Below, in pieces: positions 11,632 through 23,700 of a stretch of DNA of 64,000 bases; position 1 is the stretch's first letter, and each line of letters begins with the position of its first letter. Below the pieces are notes generated by a model. That model was not told the origin of the DNA. It saw only the letters and a list, made by a program, of their open reading frames with translations, and ran no database searches. A program made the translations under genes and the position numbers. The stretch covers positions 29,253,501 through 29,317,500 of the forward strand of contig NC_072475.1 in NCBI RefSeq assembly GCF_027574615.1, read 5' to 3'. This stretch comes from Eptesicus fuscus (lineage: Eukaryota; Chordata; Mammalia; Chiroptera; Vespertilionidae).

Positions 11632-11976
11632 TATAGTAGGTCCTCGGGTTATGTCGGAGATCCGTTCCTACAGTGCAATGTTAAGTGATTTTCGCCGTAA
11701 GTCGGAACCCACCTACATAAGCACCTACATCACTCACATGGGCACATACACAGCAGTAATGAAGTGAAACAGTAAAAAAAAAAAAAAAAATAAAATTAAA
11801 AGAAAGATAACAATTCCTGACCTTTACTTCTGGTAAATAAATAATAAAAAACATAAAGCACACATGTACATACGCTGAAATGACGGAACTTTTTTTTTAA
11901 TAAATAAATGGGAGATGGCTACGTAACCACGAAACAACGTACGTTGAGTCCAACATAACCCGAGGACTGTCTGTAC
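11632..11976. mobile_element. Tc1/mariner (pogo/Tc2-like) MITE
   Basis: Inverted ends carry GGTCCTCGGGTTATGTCGGA on the left; the complement of ATAACCCGAGGACTGTC lies on the right, with TA at the outer edges. The interior has an A run (11775-11791) and no transposase frame. The terminal sequence suits a TA-inserting Tc1/mariner superfamily element, but the exact family is not certain. Confidence 0.7.
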
Positions 11977-11989
11977 AGAATAGGTGTTG

Positions 11990-12870
11990 TTGGCAAAAGT
12001 ATGGAGGCAAACATCTATGAGGGGAGTCATAAAGATTAAGGTGGGCCAGAATTTCAAGTTGGGAAGTGAGTTGTAGAAAGTGCTTCAGGCAGGATAAGCC
12101 AAGTAAGAGCTAGAAAGTGTCTTTTATTTTTTGTTATTAGAGTTTGCAGGTAGCGTTGGTGGGAGGGGGCCCAGGCCCTGATCAGTGGTCTGAGGAATAA
12201 ATAGGAGAGAGACTGGAGTGTGCAAGTGGAGACCACCTTGTCAGGAGTCATGACTTAAGTCAAAAAGTTGGGACAGTGGTAGGAGAGAGACATGGGGTTG
12301 GGTGAATGTTTGTGGTCACTGTAATGTATATGTGAATCAGAAGCATTTTATATTAGCAAGGAAAGAGCCAACACAGGGAGAGAACTAGGCATTGGATTAA
12401 AAGGGCCCATCATTTATTGATCACATTTCCCTCAGTATATCCTATGCCTGGCACTGGGCCATGAGCTGAGTAAATGCTAGGACCTACAGTTCAAGGCTGT
12501 GTGTGAAGGGGGATGGCCATAACTCTTTCATCCTTGTGTTCTGGATGATCAGGAAGTACAGCATGGGAGGAACCCTGCCTCCTTGTGGCTGAGACACTCT
12601 CAGGAGAATATTTATCTGGATTAGGGGTGGTAGGACCCCCTGGGTTAGGGGCAAAAGCATGGTGTTGACCTAAAATATATGAGGTCGGCTCAGCAGCTTC
12701 TTCAGTTTAGGGACCCTCCTGAGTGAGGGAACCCCCCTCCAAGTTTGGTTACTCTGCAGTCATGCTGACCAAGCTATTCTCTATGTGACCATTGATAAAC
12801 TTTGATTTAAATACTTTCTTTTTCCAAGGCAGAAGAGTATATTGGAAAGAACATGAAGCTAGATAGCAAA
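11990..12870. other. Unassigned sequence
   Basis: Some stretches (near 12400-12480) have L2- or MIR-like wording, such as ATGCCTGGCACTGGGCCATG, but too little to delimit an element. No exon was seen. Confidence 0.35.
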
Positions 12871-12877
12871 AAACTTT

Positions 12878-12912
12878 CTTCCTTCCTTCCTTCCTTCCTT
12901 CCTTCCTTCCTT

Positions 12913-12974
<62 letters not shown>

Positions 12975-12976
12975 CA
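12878..12976. repeat. Compound microsatellite (CTTC)n(CT)n
   Basis: About ten CTTC units (12878-12916) run directly into about 27 CT dinucleotides. This is one compound tract. Confidence 0.97.
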
Positions 12977-12984
12977 GAAATATC

Positions 12985-13720
12985 CTCTGAGCAGCTACTA
13001 AATACCAGGCAATATGCTATGGGCTGTAAATACAATGTGGACATGAGAGGTTGAGTGTCTGCCAAAAAGAGTGAAGTGATGTCAAGACAGAGCTGGAAGA
13101 AAGGTTGGGATTAGCCAGGTGAAGGGAATAGAGAAGGAGTTTCCTAAGTAGAAGATAGCTTGTGTGGAAGCCTTGGAGTTATGAAAGAGTCTGGTACTTT
13201 CCAGGACCTGAAAGAAGTTTGGTTAGGCTGGCATATGGGAGTGCTGCTCCTCTGAGTAGTTAGCAACATTGACCCTGAGCTTCCATCTCCCCTTTAAGGC
13301 CAGAAGTGGGCCAAAGGATGCCCCTGAAGGCTCCTGTTCAAATAATGCAGAAATGAAAACATTGATGGAAATGACTCTGAGGATCAGAAGTAGGATGGAG
13401 TAGGATGCAGGGAAGTCAAGGACAAAACTAGAATCTTGGAAGTCTATTGGGCAGTTACCTGTGGATGAGACCACTGCATTGATAATGTGAATGGAGGAAG
13501 CAGTGGGCTGGAAGAAGAAACTAGTTTACTCAAGAGCAGGAGATGCTGGGCTGAACAATGACTTTGAAATTCCTGGAAGGTGACTCATTTGAGAAGGATC
13601 ACCATGAAATGTTAAAAAACAAACTGAATTTCCAAGGGAAGAGATTGTAGAGGACAGACCAAGGGACAGGAGCTGGAAAGCCAATGTAGAGACACAAAAA
13701 AAGTGCAGCATCAGAGAGAG
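12985..13720 (-). repeat. L2 LINE remnant, antisense
   Basis: It begins CCTCTGAGCAGCTACTAAAT and continues with antisense L2 wording (GATTAGCCAGGTGAAGGGAA, GTCAAGGACAAAACTAGAAT). It is diverged, and the 3' boundary is approximate. Confidence 0.55.
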
Positions 13721-13729
13721 AGCTCAATG

Positions 13730-14765
13730 AATTTGGGTCAAGAAATTCTAGAAGGGAGTGTTTTTAACCAATTTCATTGAATTCTAACTTTCCTTCAATA
13801 AGTGCTCTTTTTCAGTCCAGTTAATTGGGTAAATTCTTGGCTTAATAAACAACTCCAAAGTGTTGTTTGAGACTGGCCAAAAGCAGATCTGTCTGGTAAG
13901 TGATAGATGCTGTTCTTCTAGCAACTTTAGAGCTGATGTAGTCTATGTCATTTTTATGGCCGGTTTGTGAATGCTAAGAAATGTATAAAGTTACTAATAT
14001 TCAGTCTGGGGCATCATAGAAGGAGACCGTCACATTCCTTAGTTGAGTTATTCCTGAGCAAATCAGGGAAGACTCAAGTCTTATGTGAAGGTTTTCTAGC
14101 ATTAATTTGAAGTGGAGTGTGTGGAGATTTAGCTCTATTGATGTGCGTTTGAATTCTGAAAGAGATGAAAGATGCTGTGAAAATGCACTGCACTGCGTCT
14201 GTTAGGAAATAGGATTGCCCAAAAGAGCATAGCCAATGCTTGATACAAATTCACTGCTGACCTATCTGGTGTGGACAGGGGGCCTGCTCTGCAAGGGATC
14301 AATAGGCAATCACAGGCACAGCAGGGACGCTCCCCGTGGCTGGCCAGGCAGCCCCCTCTGTGCTGGAGCTCTCCTCGGAATTCACGATTTGCTTAGCATG
14401 CAGATGCCCTGCCTACTTTAGCATTGATATTGTCAAAGAGAAGAAACTTGGGACCTTTAAAACAATGCCACCTTGGGTTACTATGATTTGTCTTTGCTTT
14501 TATTTTTACTCTGTGGTCAAAGAATGTTGTTTCCAGCCAGAATATCCTTCCTGTGTGTCCTTCAAAAGACTGAGTTATGGTTGCCATGGGAACTGTATTA
14601 TAAAAATTTGAAAATTAGTATATTTTAGGTCCCTGTGTGTATGTATGTGTGTGTGCGTGAGTGCACACGTGTGTTTCTTTCATTTGGGAAAAGAAGAAAT
14701 ATAATCTTTTCTATCTATTGATATTAAGTGAAATATACACCTTTGCTGGGTGATCTTGTGGTATA
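13730..14765. other. Unique sequence with a short TG tract
   Basis: No repeat was recognised apart from an imperfect (TG)n at about 14636-14672. A frame of 91 codons at 14336-14611 shows no family similarity and no splice context that I can defend. Confidence 0.4.
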
Positions 14766-14780
14766 TGTGATGTAACGTTT

Positions 14781-15006
14781 TTTTTTTAATATATTTTATT
14801 GATTTTTTTATTTTTTACAGAGAGGAAGGGAGAGGGATAGAGAGTTAGAAACATCGATGAGAGAGAAACATCCATCAGCTGCCTCCTGCACACCCCCTAC
14901 TGGGGATGTGCCCGCAACCAAGGTACATGCCCTTGACCGGAATCGAACCTGGGACCCTTCAGTCTGCAGGCCGACGCTCTATCCACTGAGCCAAACCGGC
15001 TAGGGC
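14781..15006 (-). repeat. Ves SINE with 15-bp TSD
   Basis: This is a full-length reverse Ves. The T-rich tail is on the left; the box B complement (GGAATCGAACC) and tRNA head are on the right. A perfect duplication TGTGATGTAACGTTT flanks it at 14766-14780 and 15007-15021, showing a fairly recent L1-mediated insertion. Confidence 0.96.
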
Positions 15007-15024
15007 TGTGATGTAACGTTTGAG

Positions 15025-16030
15025 TCACGTATTCATGCACATCTATTGTGTGTCTGCACTGTCTTATTCCGATAGGCAAAAAGTAACTAAAAATCCGAGA
15101 AGGGGGCAGGATACTCTGATGTGATTACAGCTCTTTTCAGTTTCCTTTCTCCCCTCTTTTAATGAAAAATTAACTGTTTTCCCATGGTTACCCTGTATTT
15201 TAGGGTTTCTCTGTCTTTTTTTCTCTCAATCTCACACTTTCTGGGGATTCCTGATGTTTAATTATATTCAATTATACTTTCCCCCTCTGAAACGTTGCAT
15301 GCTGTTATATGGAGTTTGGAGTTGGTTTGGATACCAGGATCCCTGAGATTTTCCTAAAAACAGTGCAAAACCTTTTTTGCTTCCAAAGCTCAGAGTCGCT
15401 GGTCACCTTGCCAAGGATGAGGACATTTTGAATTCCGTATTGGATCTGTCTGCCCTTAATACCAAGTGACATTGTGTCCAGCAACCACAGGGGCTGGCCT
15501 TCCATTTCATTGATTGTTAGGAGTATTTCTCCCAGTTGTCCCCTTCACACCCCAACTCTTTTTATTGCCCCTCCTACCACTCTTGATACTAGTCCTCATC
15601 TGAGCATGAACATCTTACATCCTCTCTTAAGGAGGTGGGGCACCAAACTTTACTGAATACTGTGCGTGCTCCATTTTATATCTTTTGTGCTTTATAGGCT
15701 GTGGTCAAAGGGTTGTTTCTTTGCAGCGATTGCTGTGTTTTGCTCATTTAGATCCTAGCCATTAGTCACCATTTATTCTTCAAAAGTTGGCATTTACCTT
15801 TTAATTTTCAGAACCTGAAATAACTCATGTTTCATTAAATTAGTTGTCATTCAAAATCTTACACATTAGTGCTTGACTCCTGTCTATTTTGTACCCCTTA
15901 TCCAAACCTGAGAGCTTTACCTTCAAAGTGTATCCCTACTTGGACCACTGTACCTTCACTGTACTCACCATGGGCCAAGCCATCATCATAGCCCATCTGG
16001 GTTACTGATATAACCCATTAACGGGCATCC
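15025..16030. other. Unique sequence
   Basis: No repeat, exon or structured element was recognised. Confidence 0.4.
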
Positions 16031-16039
16031 TTGTTTATG

Positions 16040-16630
16040 TCATTGCACCTTTTCTCCACTCTCAGTGCAGTAATTCTGTCAGTTCATGTCAGTTCTGCAT
16101 TTGGTTCCCACCTCACTGAGAGTAAAAGCCAGTGTCTTCACTGTGGTCCAGAAGGCCACATGTGATCAATCACCCACTGGCTCACCACAGCTTATCTCTC
16201 TGAACTCATCTCCTCTATGTTCACTAACTCTAGTCACTCTGGGCTCCGTGCAGGGAATTCTGCCTCAGGGCTTTGGGACTTGCTGTTCTTTCCTCCTAGA
16301 ATGCATTTCCCCTAGATAAACAAACAAGATATCTATATATCTTACTGTCTGACCTTGTGCAGGCTCTTTCTCAGATGTCACTTTCTCAGTAAAACTTCCA
16401 ACTCCCCAAGATCTTGACCCTTCCTTTTCCCCTTCCTTATCCCATGTTTTCTTTTTTATAGCACTTGATCTCATATACTAGATCTTTGCTTATATTATGT
16501 ATTTATTGTGCATTTAATGTAAACTCCATGAGGGCACGACTTTTTGTCCATTTTTACTGCTGTTGCCCCAGCATTTGGAAAAATACCTAGTATGCAGTAG
16601 CTGCTAATAAATACTTGTTGAATAAAAAAA
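16040..16630 (+). repeat. L2 LINE 3' region
   Basis: It shows the typical L2 order: CTCAGGGCTTTGGGACTTGC, then CAGATGTCACTTTCTCAGTA, then TATAGCACTTGATCTCATAT, then AACTCCATGAGGGCACGACT, ending AATAAATACTTGTTGAATAA. This is the best-preserved L2 in the window. Confidence 0.8.
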
Positions 16631-16744
16631 ATAAATTGAATGTTTTCATATTAACACCAATTATATTGCTATATTGCTTTGCATGTTTTCCACAATAATA
16701 TCGATTACTTTTGGAAATAGCTGTCTCATTTCTATTCAAATGTT

Positions 16745-16900
16745 GATGACATATTAATTGCTAAATAGTGGAGCATCCCTCCTAACACCAGACACTAGAA
16801 TGCAAAGATGAATAAGAGGCAGGCGCTGGTCCATAGGTTGCTCACAGCCAAGAAGGAGTCAGGCAGGTACAGGACATGGTGGTAAGTGTTTGCTAGAGGT
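16745..16900 (-). repeat. L2 remnant, antisense
   Basis: CACTAGAATGCAAAGATGAA followed by a diverged antisense L2 3' end. It lies directly after, and opposite to, the larger L2. Confidence 0.45.
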
Positions 16901-16984
16901 GAGCTCAGGTGGCTTTCGGGGAAAGGTCCACGTTTATCCAGAATTTATGGCATACCTGCTACCTTGCTAGACCCTCAGCATCAC

Positions 16985-17060
16985 TTTCCTGTTTTACTGA
17001 TGAGGAAACTCAGCTCCAGCGAGGTAACTGAGACAAATTTACCAAGGAGGTACAACCTGC
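16985..17060 (-). repeat. MIR core fragment
   Basis: Antisense MIR core TTACTGATGAGGAAACTCAG with the following GGTAACTGAGACAAATTTAC; only the conserved centre remains. Confidence 0.6.
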
Positions 17061-17569
17061 AGGTTAGGATACTAAGACTATTTAAAGCCCAAGCTGCACA
17101 GCAGAGGTCACTTTGCCTTATTGTACAAATGCCTATTTGCTTCTTTCCTGGTAGTCCTAGATGCAGGTGACAATGTGTGCTTTTAGGAGACTTAAACATA
17201 AAGGCCTTTAGCCTTTAAGAGGAAAGAGAGTGTGTAAATTGTTAAACATTCTGAAATAGTGTGACAGGACCATCATGCATGGGACATTAGAGACTCATCC
17301 TTCAAGGGCCCTCTGGTTTGTGAAGCCTCTGTGACCTCTAAGCACAGTTTAGATGCTTTGTATTCTGTGAACTCATAGTACCTACTTGCATATTTATTAA
17401 TTATGAGAGATTTGGGTAAATGTGTGTTTATTTAGATATCTTCTTCATCAAATGGGGGAATTACCTTAAAGGTGGAGTTTTTGTTTTATCTCTCTATGCC
17501 CAGTACCTCTGAAAATTTTTGAGGAAACAAATCCATGGAAGGAATCCATGATTCAACCTATAAATCCAT

Positions 17570-17745
17570 AGAAAGCAACCACTTCGTGGATAAAAGGGGT
17601 CAAACATATGGTCATGGAAGATGATTTGACTTGGGGTGATGGGCACACAATGCAACATACAGATGATGTTTCATAGAATTATACACTTAAAATCTATATA
17701 GTTTTATTAACCAATGCCACCCAATACATTTATTAAAAAACCCGA
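17570..17745 (+). mobile_element. L1 3' UTR fragment
   Basis: It reads GGGTGATGGGCACACAATGC .. AATTATACACTTAAAATCTA .. ACCAATGCCACCCAATACAT and ends in a short A run. This 3' UTR type is widespread in laurasiatherian L1s. Confidence 0.7.
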
Positions 17746-17999
17746 AAACTGGTCTTTGGTTATCTCCATGTAATATCACAGGAATTGGGCGGAAAGGAAA
17801 ATCGTTAGATATTTGAACCGTCCATGTAGAGCTGGACAGTGACAAGATGTAGGAAAAATTGGTTTCTAAAGTGGAAATGCCAATGACATTTGGAGAAAGT
17901 CAAAGGGACATGATTCATAATTAGGATCTATGGGTTACTTTATAATTGATGAAGTGCTTTCACAAGTATTATTAATTATCACAAAGCTCAGTGAGATGG

Positions 18000-18094
18000 A
18001 GATATACTAGTAATTCCATTTTACAGATAAGGACTCTTCAGAGAGGTAGGGTAAATGTGAACTTGACCAAGTCACAGAGTTAAATTAGGGAGTT
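18000..18094 (-). repeat. MIR core fragment beside a SINE
   Basis: Antisense MIR core: TTTTACAGATAAGGACTCTT followed by ACCAAGTCACAGAGTTAAAT. A Ves SINE sits immediately to its right. Confidence 0.55.
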
Positions 18095-18109
18095 CATACA
18101 CAAATTTTT

Positions 18110-18365
18110 GTTGGTTTTTGTTAATCCTCACCGGAGGATATTTTTCCATTGATTTTCATGGAGAGTGGAAGAGAAAGGGAATTACAGAGAGAAACATTGA
18201 TGTGAGAGAAACACATCAATAGGTTGCCTCCTGCATGAGCCCTGACCAGGGCCCAGGCCGGGGAGGAGCCTGCAACCAAGATACATGCCCCTGACCAGAA
18301 TTGAACCTGGGACCCTTTGGTCTGCAGGCTGATGTTCTATCCACTGAACAAAACTGGCCAAGGCC
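18110..18365 (-). repeat. Older Ves-family SINE
   Basis: It has the longer tail form (TTAATCCTCACCGGAGGATA), a reverse Ves body, and a tRNA head with a decayed box B complement (GAATTGAACC). Imperfect flanks CATACACAAATTTTT (18095-18109) and ACATACAAATTTTTT look like a target duplication. Confidence 0.88.
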
Positions 18366-18379
18366 ACATACAAATTTTT

Positions 18380-19970
18380 TATTCCAAATCCTGGACATTT
18401 CCCAGTATACCATGTTTTTTTCCAGAATACTGGATTTTTGTGTCATTAAAAATATATAGGACTCTGATTCATATTATTTTTTTAATGGTGTCTGTAAAAA
18501 TGAGTTATATGTTTTCTGTTTCATATTATTTTTTTCCATTCCAAAATGCTTTGGTTTATGATTTAATAAGACTCAAATGCATATTAAATCACGTTTTATA
18601 TTTTATTCTTATTCAATCTGTAAAATGGGATTATACCTCTATCTCACTGAGTAACTTCAACCGCTTTAGAATAGATAATACCTTGTAAAATCTAGATGGG
18701 GTACAAGTATTTTATAGTTTAGAAATGGTTTTATGTTCTTTCTTGTGTGTGTGAGTTCTGTCTTGCAAATCATGACCTTTCAAAGGTTTGTGGTTAAATG
18801 CAGAGTAATGCACTCCCAGTGTTATTTGCCCAGGTAGCTATTAGTATGAAATTTATATATGACAGGAAGTAGATGTAATCTTTGCAGATAAATACCAGTA
18901 ATATGAAGTAGCAGATGTTAGTATGAAATATGATAACTTCCTTAAAAATATCAAGTGAACTTCTGACTTAAAGTTAATATACCAAGACTGCAGAGACAGT
19001 AAATAATAGATAGAGAATCATGTCTTACACCTACATTCTTAAAACATCCCAAGTCTGATTTCCCTCCAGCATTACCCATTAGATTGATTGTAGCTCGTAT
19101 TTTTCTTTGCATTTTCACCAAGTTTCAGACAATTCAAAGTAGTTAAATGATTGATCTGTTTATATTTGCTGATTGATTGCATTTATCACAAACCACAATG
19201 GAAAAAAGTTGTCATAAAGGTCTCAATTAAATAATATACAGGTTGCCTGGAAGAAACATCTAATAGTTGAATTTTGGCTGAATACACTGGGCTGAAGTTT
19301 TTCACTTCATATTGAGTGGAGATAGGGGTGGAAATTAGCTCTCTCGAGAAACTCCATCTGTACCGTGCATGTGCAAGCATGTTTATCTGTGACCAAGGGT
19401 GAGAGTGTTGGGAAGGTTCATGAGTTAGCTATTGACCTGGAATCTGGAATTCACTCAAAAGCAAATTTGAAGTGCTTTGGAGTCAGTGAAAAGATGACAA
19501 AATGGCATGAACATGAACTAAAACACTGGTTTGAGATTATGATAATTAGTAATATCAGTATAATCAGACTCTCTTGATTAGTAAGGGCAAAACTAGATTT
19601 CGAATTCCTTTTCTTGTTCTTGCCCTTTGTTGAGTCAGGACTCCTTTACCGGGAAGCTCTTCTCATCTGAAGGAGTAAGTGATCCAAACTATGGAGAAAC
19701 ACCATCCGCATGTAGATGTTCATAACCACTTTGTTTATAACACGGGGAAAATGAAGACAGCCCTATAAGATGTGATTAATTTACTGGACAGCATTTCTGC
19801 AAGCATTGAAAGTAAAGCTTATGAAGTCTTAGCAACATGGAAATTGCTTTTATATGATGCGAGGTGAAAAATTATTTTGTACAGATAAAATGGTAGATGA
19901 CTTAGTATTATATTTCTGTTATAAATATGTATATGAAAATAGATTTATGGCAAAATGGTAATCATTTGAT
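18380..19970. other. Unique AT-rich sequence
   Basis: No repeat was recognised. The 123-codon frame at 18317-18688 starts inside the SINE and is AT-driven, so I do not treat it as a gene. Confidence 0.4.
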
Positions 19971-19974
19971 TACT

Positions 19975-20110
19975 CTTATCATCAACATGTTACAGATCAG
20001 TGCAGTTAAGTAACTTGTCAAGTTCACACAGCTACTCAGTGACAGAGGCTGGATCTGATCCCAGGGTTGTCTGCCTCCCAAGATCATGCCTTCACATTAT
20101 ACTAACCTTG
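19975..20110 (-). repeat. MIR SINE fragment
   Basis: Antisense MIR: ACAGATCAGTGCAGTTAAGT, AACTTGTCAAGTTCACACAG, then GATCTGATCCCAGGGTTGTC. Confidence 0.75.
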
Positions 20111-20329
20111 TAATCGTGATTCATACTTACATATGAAAAAGTAAGAAGAAATCCAGAATGGGACCATAAAAATGTTTTTCTTTGACTTCATTTATTCAAC
20201 TTTAATTTTCTTTCCACCTTCATTTTCCTCCTATACTTGTTCATTAATCCTTCCCTTCCCCTTTCCTTTCCCTTTCCTTTCTTCTTTTCTCCTTCTCCAT
20301 ACTTTTTAATAGGGGAGGAAAAGTTTGAC

Positions 20330-20840
20330 TAGACTCTCTTAGGGTCCTTGCTTGTGTCTAAGACTTAGACTGACAAAGATTAACAAGAGAAAATCATGTA
20401 AATTTATTTAATATCAGTTTTATATGACATGGGGGCCTTCTTAAGGAAATGAAGACCCAAAGAAATGGTTAAACCTGAGTGTTTTTATGCTAGCTTTGTT
20501 GAAGAGTGAAAAGATATGATAGGACAGAGAGTCCAAGATAAGTAAAACTGGGGGATACTTAGTAAGGCCTGTTATTTCAGGTTCTTTTGCACATAATCCT
20601 TCAGTCTTGGAGGTAAATATACCCCTGTTCACTAAGTGGGGAGGGTACCTCTCACCTGAGGTCTTATGATTTGCTTCAGGGGAGAAGAGAAGGTGAGGGT
20701 AAGGTTAGCAAGATCTTCCTGCTTCTGCTGTTTTCTCAAAGTCCTTCCGTATGTGAAAATATGCAGGTGCCATATTTTGGGGTAATGTATACTGAATCCC
20801 CATCACTTTTAATTCTCAATCAGCAAGAATCATGTTTCCA
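20330..20840. repeat. Unclassified dispersed repeat, LTR-like
   Basis: It contains GACAAAGATTAACAAGAGAA and later GCCATATTTTGGGGTAATGT, wording I associate with a dispersed mammalian repeat but cannot name. Similar AGATTAACAGGAGAAAAG wording occurs near 46.98 and 59.05 kb. It is provisional: it may be an old LTR or an ancient DNA element. Confidence 0.35.
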
Positions 20841-22040
20841 CTAAGACTGTGTTTTGGCAAACAATCAAATATTGCCACACCTAGTCTCTCCTCTTATTCC
20901 TGGCTGGTCTTCTCCCAACCTCTTGGATGCCTCCACCTGTCTTAGTTTATTCCTGTTGGTACCAGTGGAAATAGCCAAGGGGATTTCGAGACCCTGTTTG
21001 AGGTTAAACTCATTGAGGCTCGTATATTTTAAATCTGAGCAATTAGAGATTTCAATTACTGCTTCTCAGCTCTTGTTTTATGTGTTGCCTTTCTTGGAAG
21101 TAATGACTGTACGGAGCAAATGTTAACTGTTTCTGGAGCATTCATAATTTGGCCTTTTAAAAGTGTTAACTAGAAAGACTATTTTCCCTGGCCTCCCAGG
21201 GGGAGTGGGTAGAGGTAGAAGATGTTGGTGTTTATCTCATGTTTTTAATTAACTTATTTGTTTTTAGGGTGACTTTTCTTCTGACATTTCTCCCTCTGGA
21301 CTCAGCAAGTTTTTGAATCACTGGTTCTCCTGCCATGAGAACATCCTTTGAGAGGGGCCCTAGAGATGTTAAGAGACCCTGGAGCTCTCAAGAGATGTTA
21401 ATTAGTAGAAGTAAATAAATGGCCTGTTTATTTGTATGCGCATTTTAATGCCACCCTTTCCTTTTTTTAAATGAAGAAGAAAATGTGCTTGTGCTTAAAT
21501 GCAGTGTAAAGTTTCCCATATTCCTTTGGGTGTCAGTATACTTTCCCTAGCTGCAGAAAATATGATCAAAAGAATTTTATCTCTTGGGAATGTCCTTCCT
21601 CCATTTTATTGCCTTTTATTGTTGCCCCCACCCCTGCACAAAAATGGCATCTGAATAGTAATAATACTTTATAATCTGCTATAGTAACCAACTTATTTAC
21701 AAAAATTATATAGAACAAGAGTTGAAAAGGCAGAGGCTTATGAATTGCCCATTATTTGCATAAAACTCCTTTCATCCCAAAGTGTAAAAATTGGAATGAC
21801 AGAGCAAGAAGGAACCTTTAGAATGTCTTCCCCACTCTTATCTTCAGGCAGCCCTCACACAAAAGACAGCTCAAGAAAATGAAATGCTGCCTCATTTTGG
21901 AAGCCATTAGAATAGTTTTCAAAATTTTTCTGGTATCCCCCTTCCAAAATATAATAATAAAACATGCTGTTAGAACTTTCTTATTAATATTTTACTTAAT
22001 CTCTTAAAGCAGAATTCAAGCTTGTTATTTTATATCCTAT
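20841..22040. other. Unique sequence
   Basis: No repeat or exon was recognised. Confidence 0.4.
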
Positions 22041-22044
22041 TCAA

Positions 22045-22275
22045 GAGAAGCAATGTAGAATAGTTGTTATGAGCATGATCTATGGGATTAGGCCACAGGA
22101 GTGCAAATAATGGCTTTTTTTTTGGCCACTTACTGCTGTGTGACTCTGGGTAAGATACTTAACTTTGCTTGGCTGTAAGATTCTCAACTCTAAAATTGGG
22201 TAATACTAGTTGTGAGAATTTAGTGATGCATCACCTATAAGATAAAATAGTGCCTGGTGCATAGTGATTGCTATG
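22045..22275 (+). repeat. MIR SINE, nearly full length
   Basis: Sense order is preserved: ATGAGCATGATCTATGGGAT, CACTTACTGCTGTGTGACTC, TTCTCAACTCTAAAATTGGG, and AATAGTGCCTGGTGCATAGT at the end. Confidence 0.85.
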
Positions 22276-22948
22276 AGATTAGGTTTACCATCAAAAGGGG
22301 AAAATGATATTCAGACTGGAAAGAGTAAAACAATCGTTGAGAAACATTGAGTCTAAAGATGCCAGAAGCTGACCAGAAAGCTTCAAATTGAGGTTTTCAA
22401 TCCTAGACTATTTATATTTCAGATTAGTGAGATAATGTGTGCATGTTATGACAACATTTTTGGTAATCTTCCTGGAAGCTTGGAGATGTTTCTGAAGTCA
22501 CCAATAAATAAATGATATTCTTAAAAGGCATCTAACAAAACCTAATGATAATGTAGTGGACAGGATAGAGAAGTATTGACTTGGTTATGATACTGTTAGC
22601 TGGATTTACTACAGATTTGTACTAATACAATTACAGTGTTAGCTAATGGGGCATGAATAATTTTAAAATTTTGTTTCATCGGGAATTCGAAGGAGTTTAC
22701 AATTAGAATACCTGCAGTAAAAGGAATGAAATGTAAATAAAAGTGGAAAATTGGCTCCATGATGCAGCAGAACTGAAGTATGAGACCTAAGGTCTGATAT
22801 ACATGCTATCACTGACCTTCTTATTTAGCTCGAGCTTCTTGCAGCCAAGAAGAGAAAGGAGATATGATCAGTTGTATTACTGTTATTACCCAAAAGAATA
22901 CAGTAAATAGGCTCCTCAGGCATGAAGTTTTCCTACTACTGATTTTTA

Positions 22949-23155
22949 AATATACATTTTTATTGATTTCAGAGAGGAAGGGAGAGGGAGAGATAGAAAC
23001 ATCAGTGATGAGAGCGAATCATTGATCGGCTGCCTCCTGCATACCCCACACTGGGATGGAGCCTACAACCTGGGCTTGTGCCCTGAGTGGGAATCAAACC
23101 ATGACCTCCTGGTTCATAGGTTGATGCTCAACCACTGAACCGTGCTGGCTGGGCT
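22949..23155 (-). repeat. Ves-family SINE with perfect TSD
   Basis: Reverse Ves variant with GATTTCAGAGAGGAAGGGAG near the tail and a strongly diverged tRNA head (box B complement GGAATCAAACC). Flanks CTACTACTGATTTTTA at 22933-22948 and 23156-23171 match at all 16 bases. Confidence 0.93.
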
Positions 23156-23280
23156 CTACTACTGATTTTTAGAAGATATTTATCACATGGGACCCTAAAT
23201 AGTGACCACTGATTTAATAGGCAATTCCTTCATCAATATGGTTTGAAACAAATGCTTTTTAAAAAATCTCAGGGCAAAGC

Positions 23281-23281
23281 T

Positions 23282-23316
<35 letters not shown>

Positions 23317-23700
23317 TTTTTTTTATTATTATTTTATTTTATAAAGTTTTACATATGTCTCCTTCCCACCCCCTTGACTCTCCCTCACCCCCCAGCCATT
23401 CCCACCCCGGGGAAGCCCCCACCGCCCCAGTGTCTGTGTCCATTGGTTACGCTAATATGCATGCATACAAGTCCTTTGGTTGCTCACTATGCCGCAATAA
23501 AAAAATAAGGAACTTTTACCATTTGCAACAGCGTTGATGGAACTGGAGAGCATTATGCTAAGCGAAATAAGCCAGTCGGAGAAAGATAAATATCACATAA
23601 TCTCACTCATATGTGGGATATAATGATCAACATAATTTGATGAACAAGAATAGATCCAGAGACAAATGCCAGGGGAGGGGGGGTTAGAGAACAAATGCCC
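23281..23700 (-). mobile_element. L1 insertion with 5' inversion
   Basis: The left part (23281 to about 23487) is an antisense L1 3' UTR preceded by a (TTTA)n/T-rich tail. The right part (about 23488-23700) is the end of L1 ORF2 plus the early 3' UTR in sense orientation (AACAGCGTTGATGGAACTGG, GCTAAGCGAAATAAGCCAGT). Tail at one end and inverted body at the other is the usual result of twin-primed L1 integration. No clear target duplication was resolved. Confidence 0.8.
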
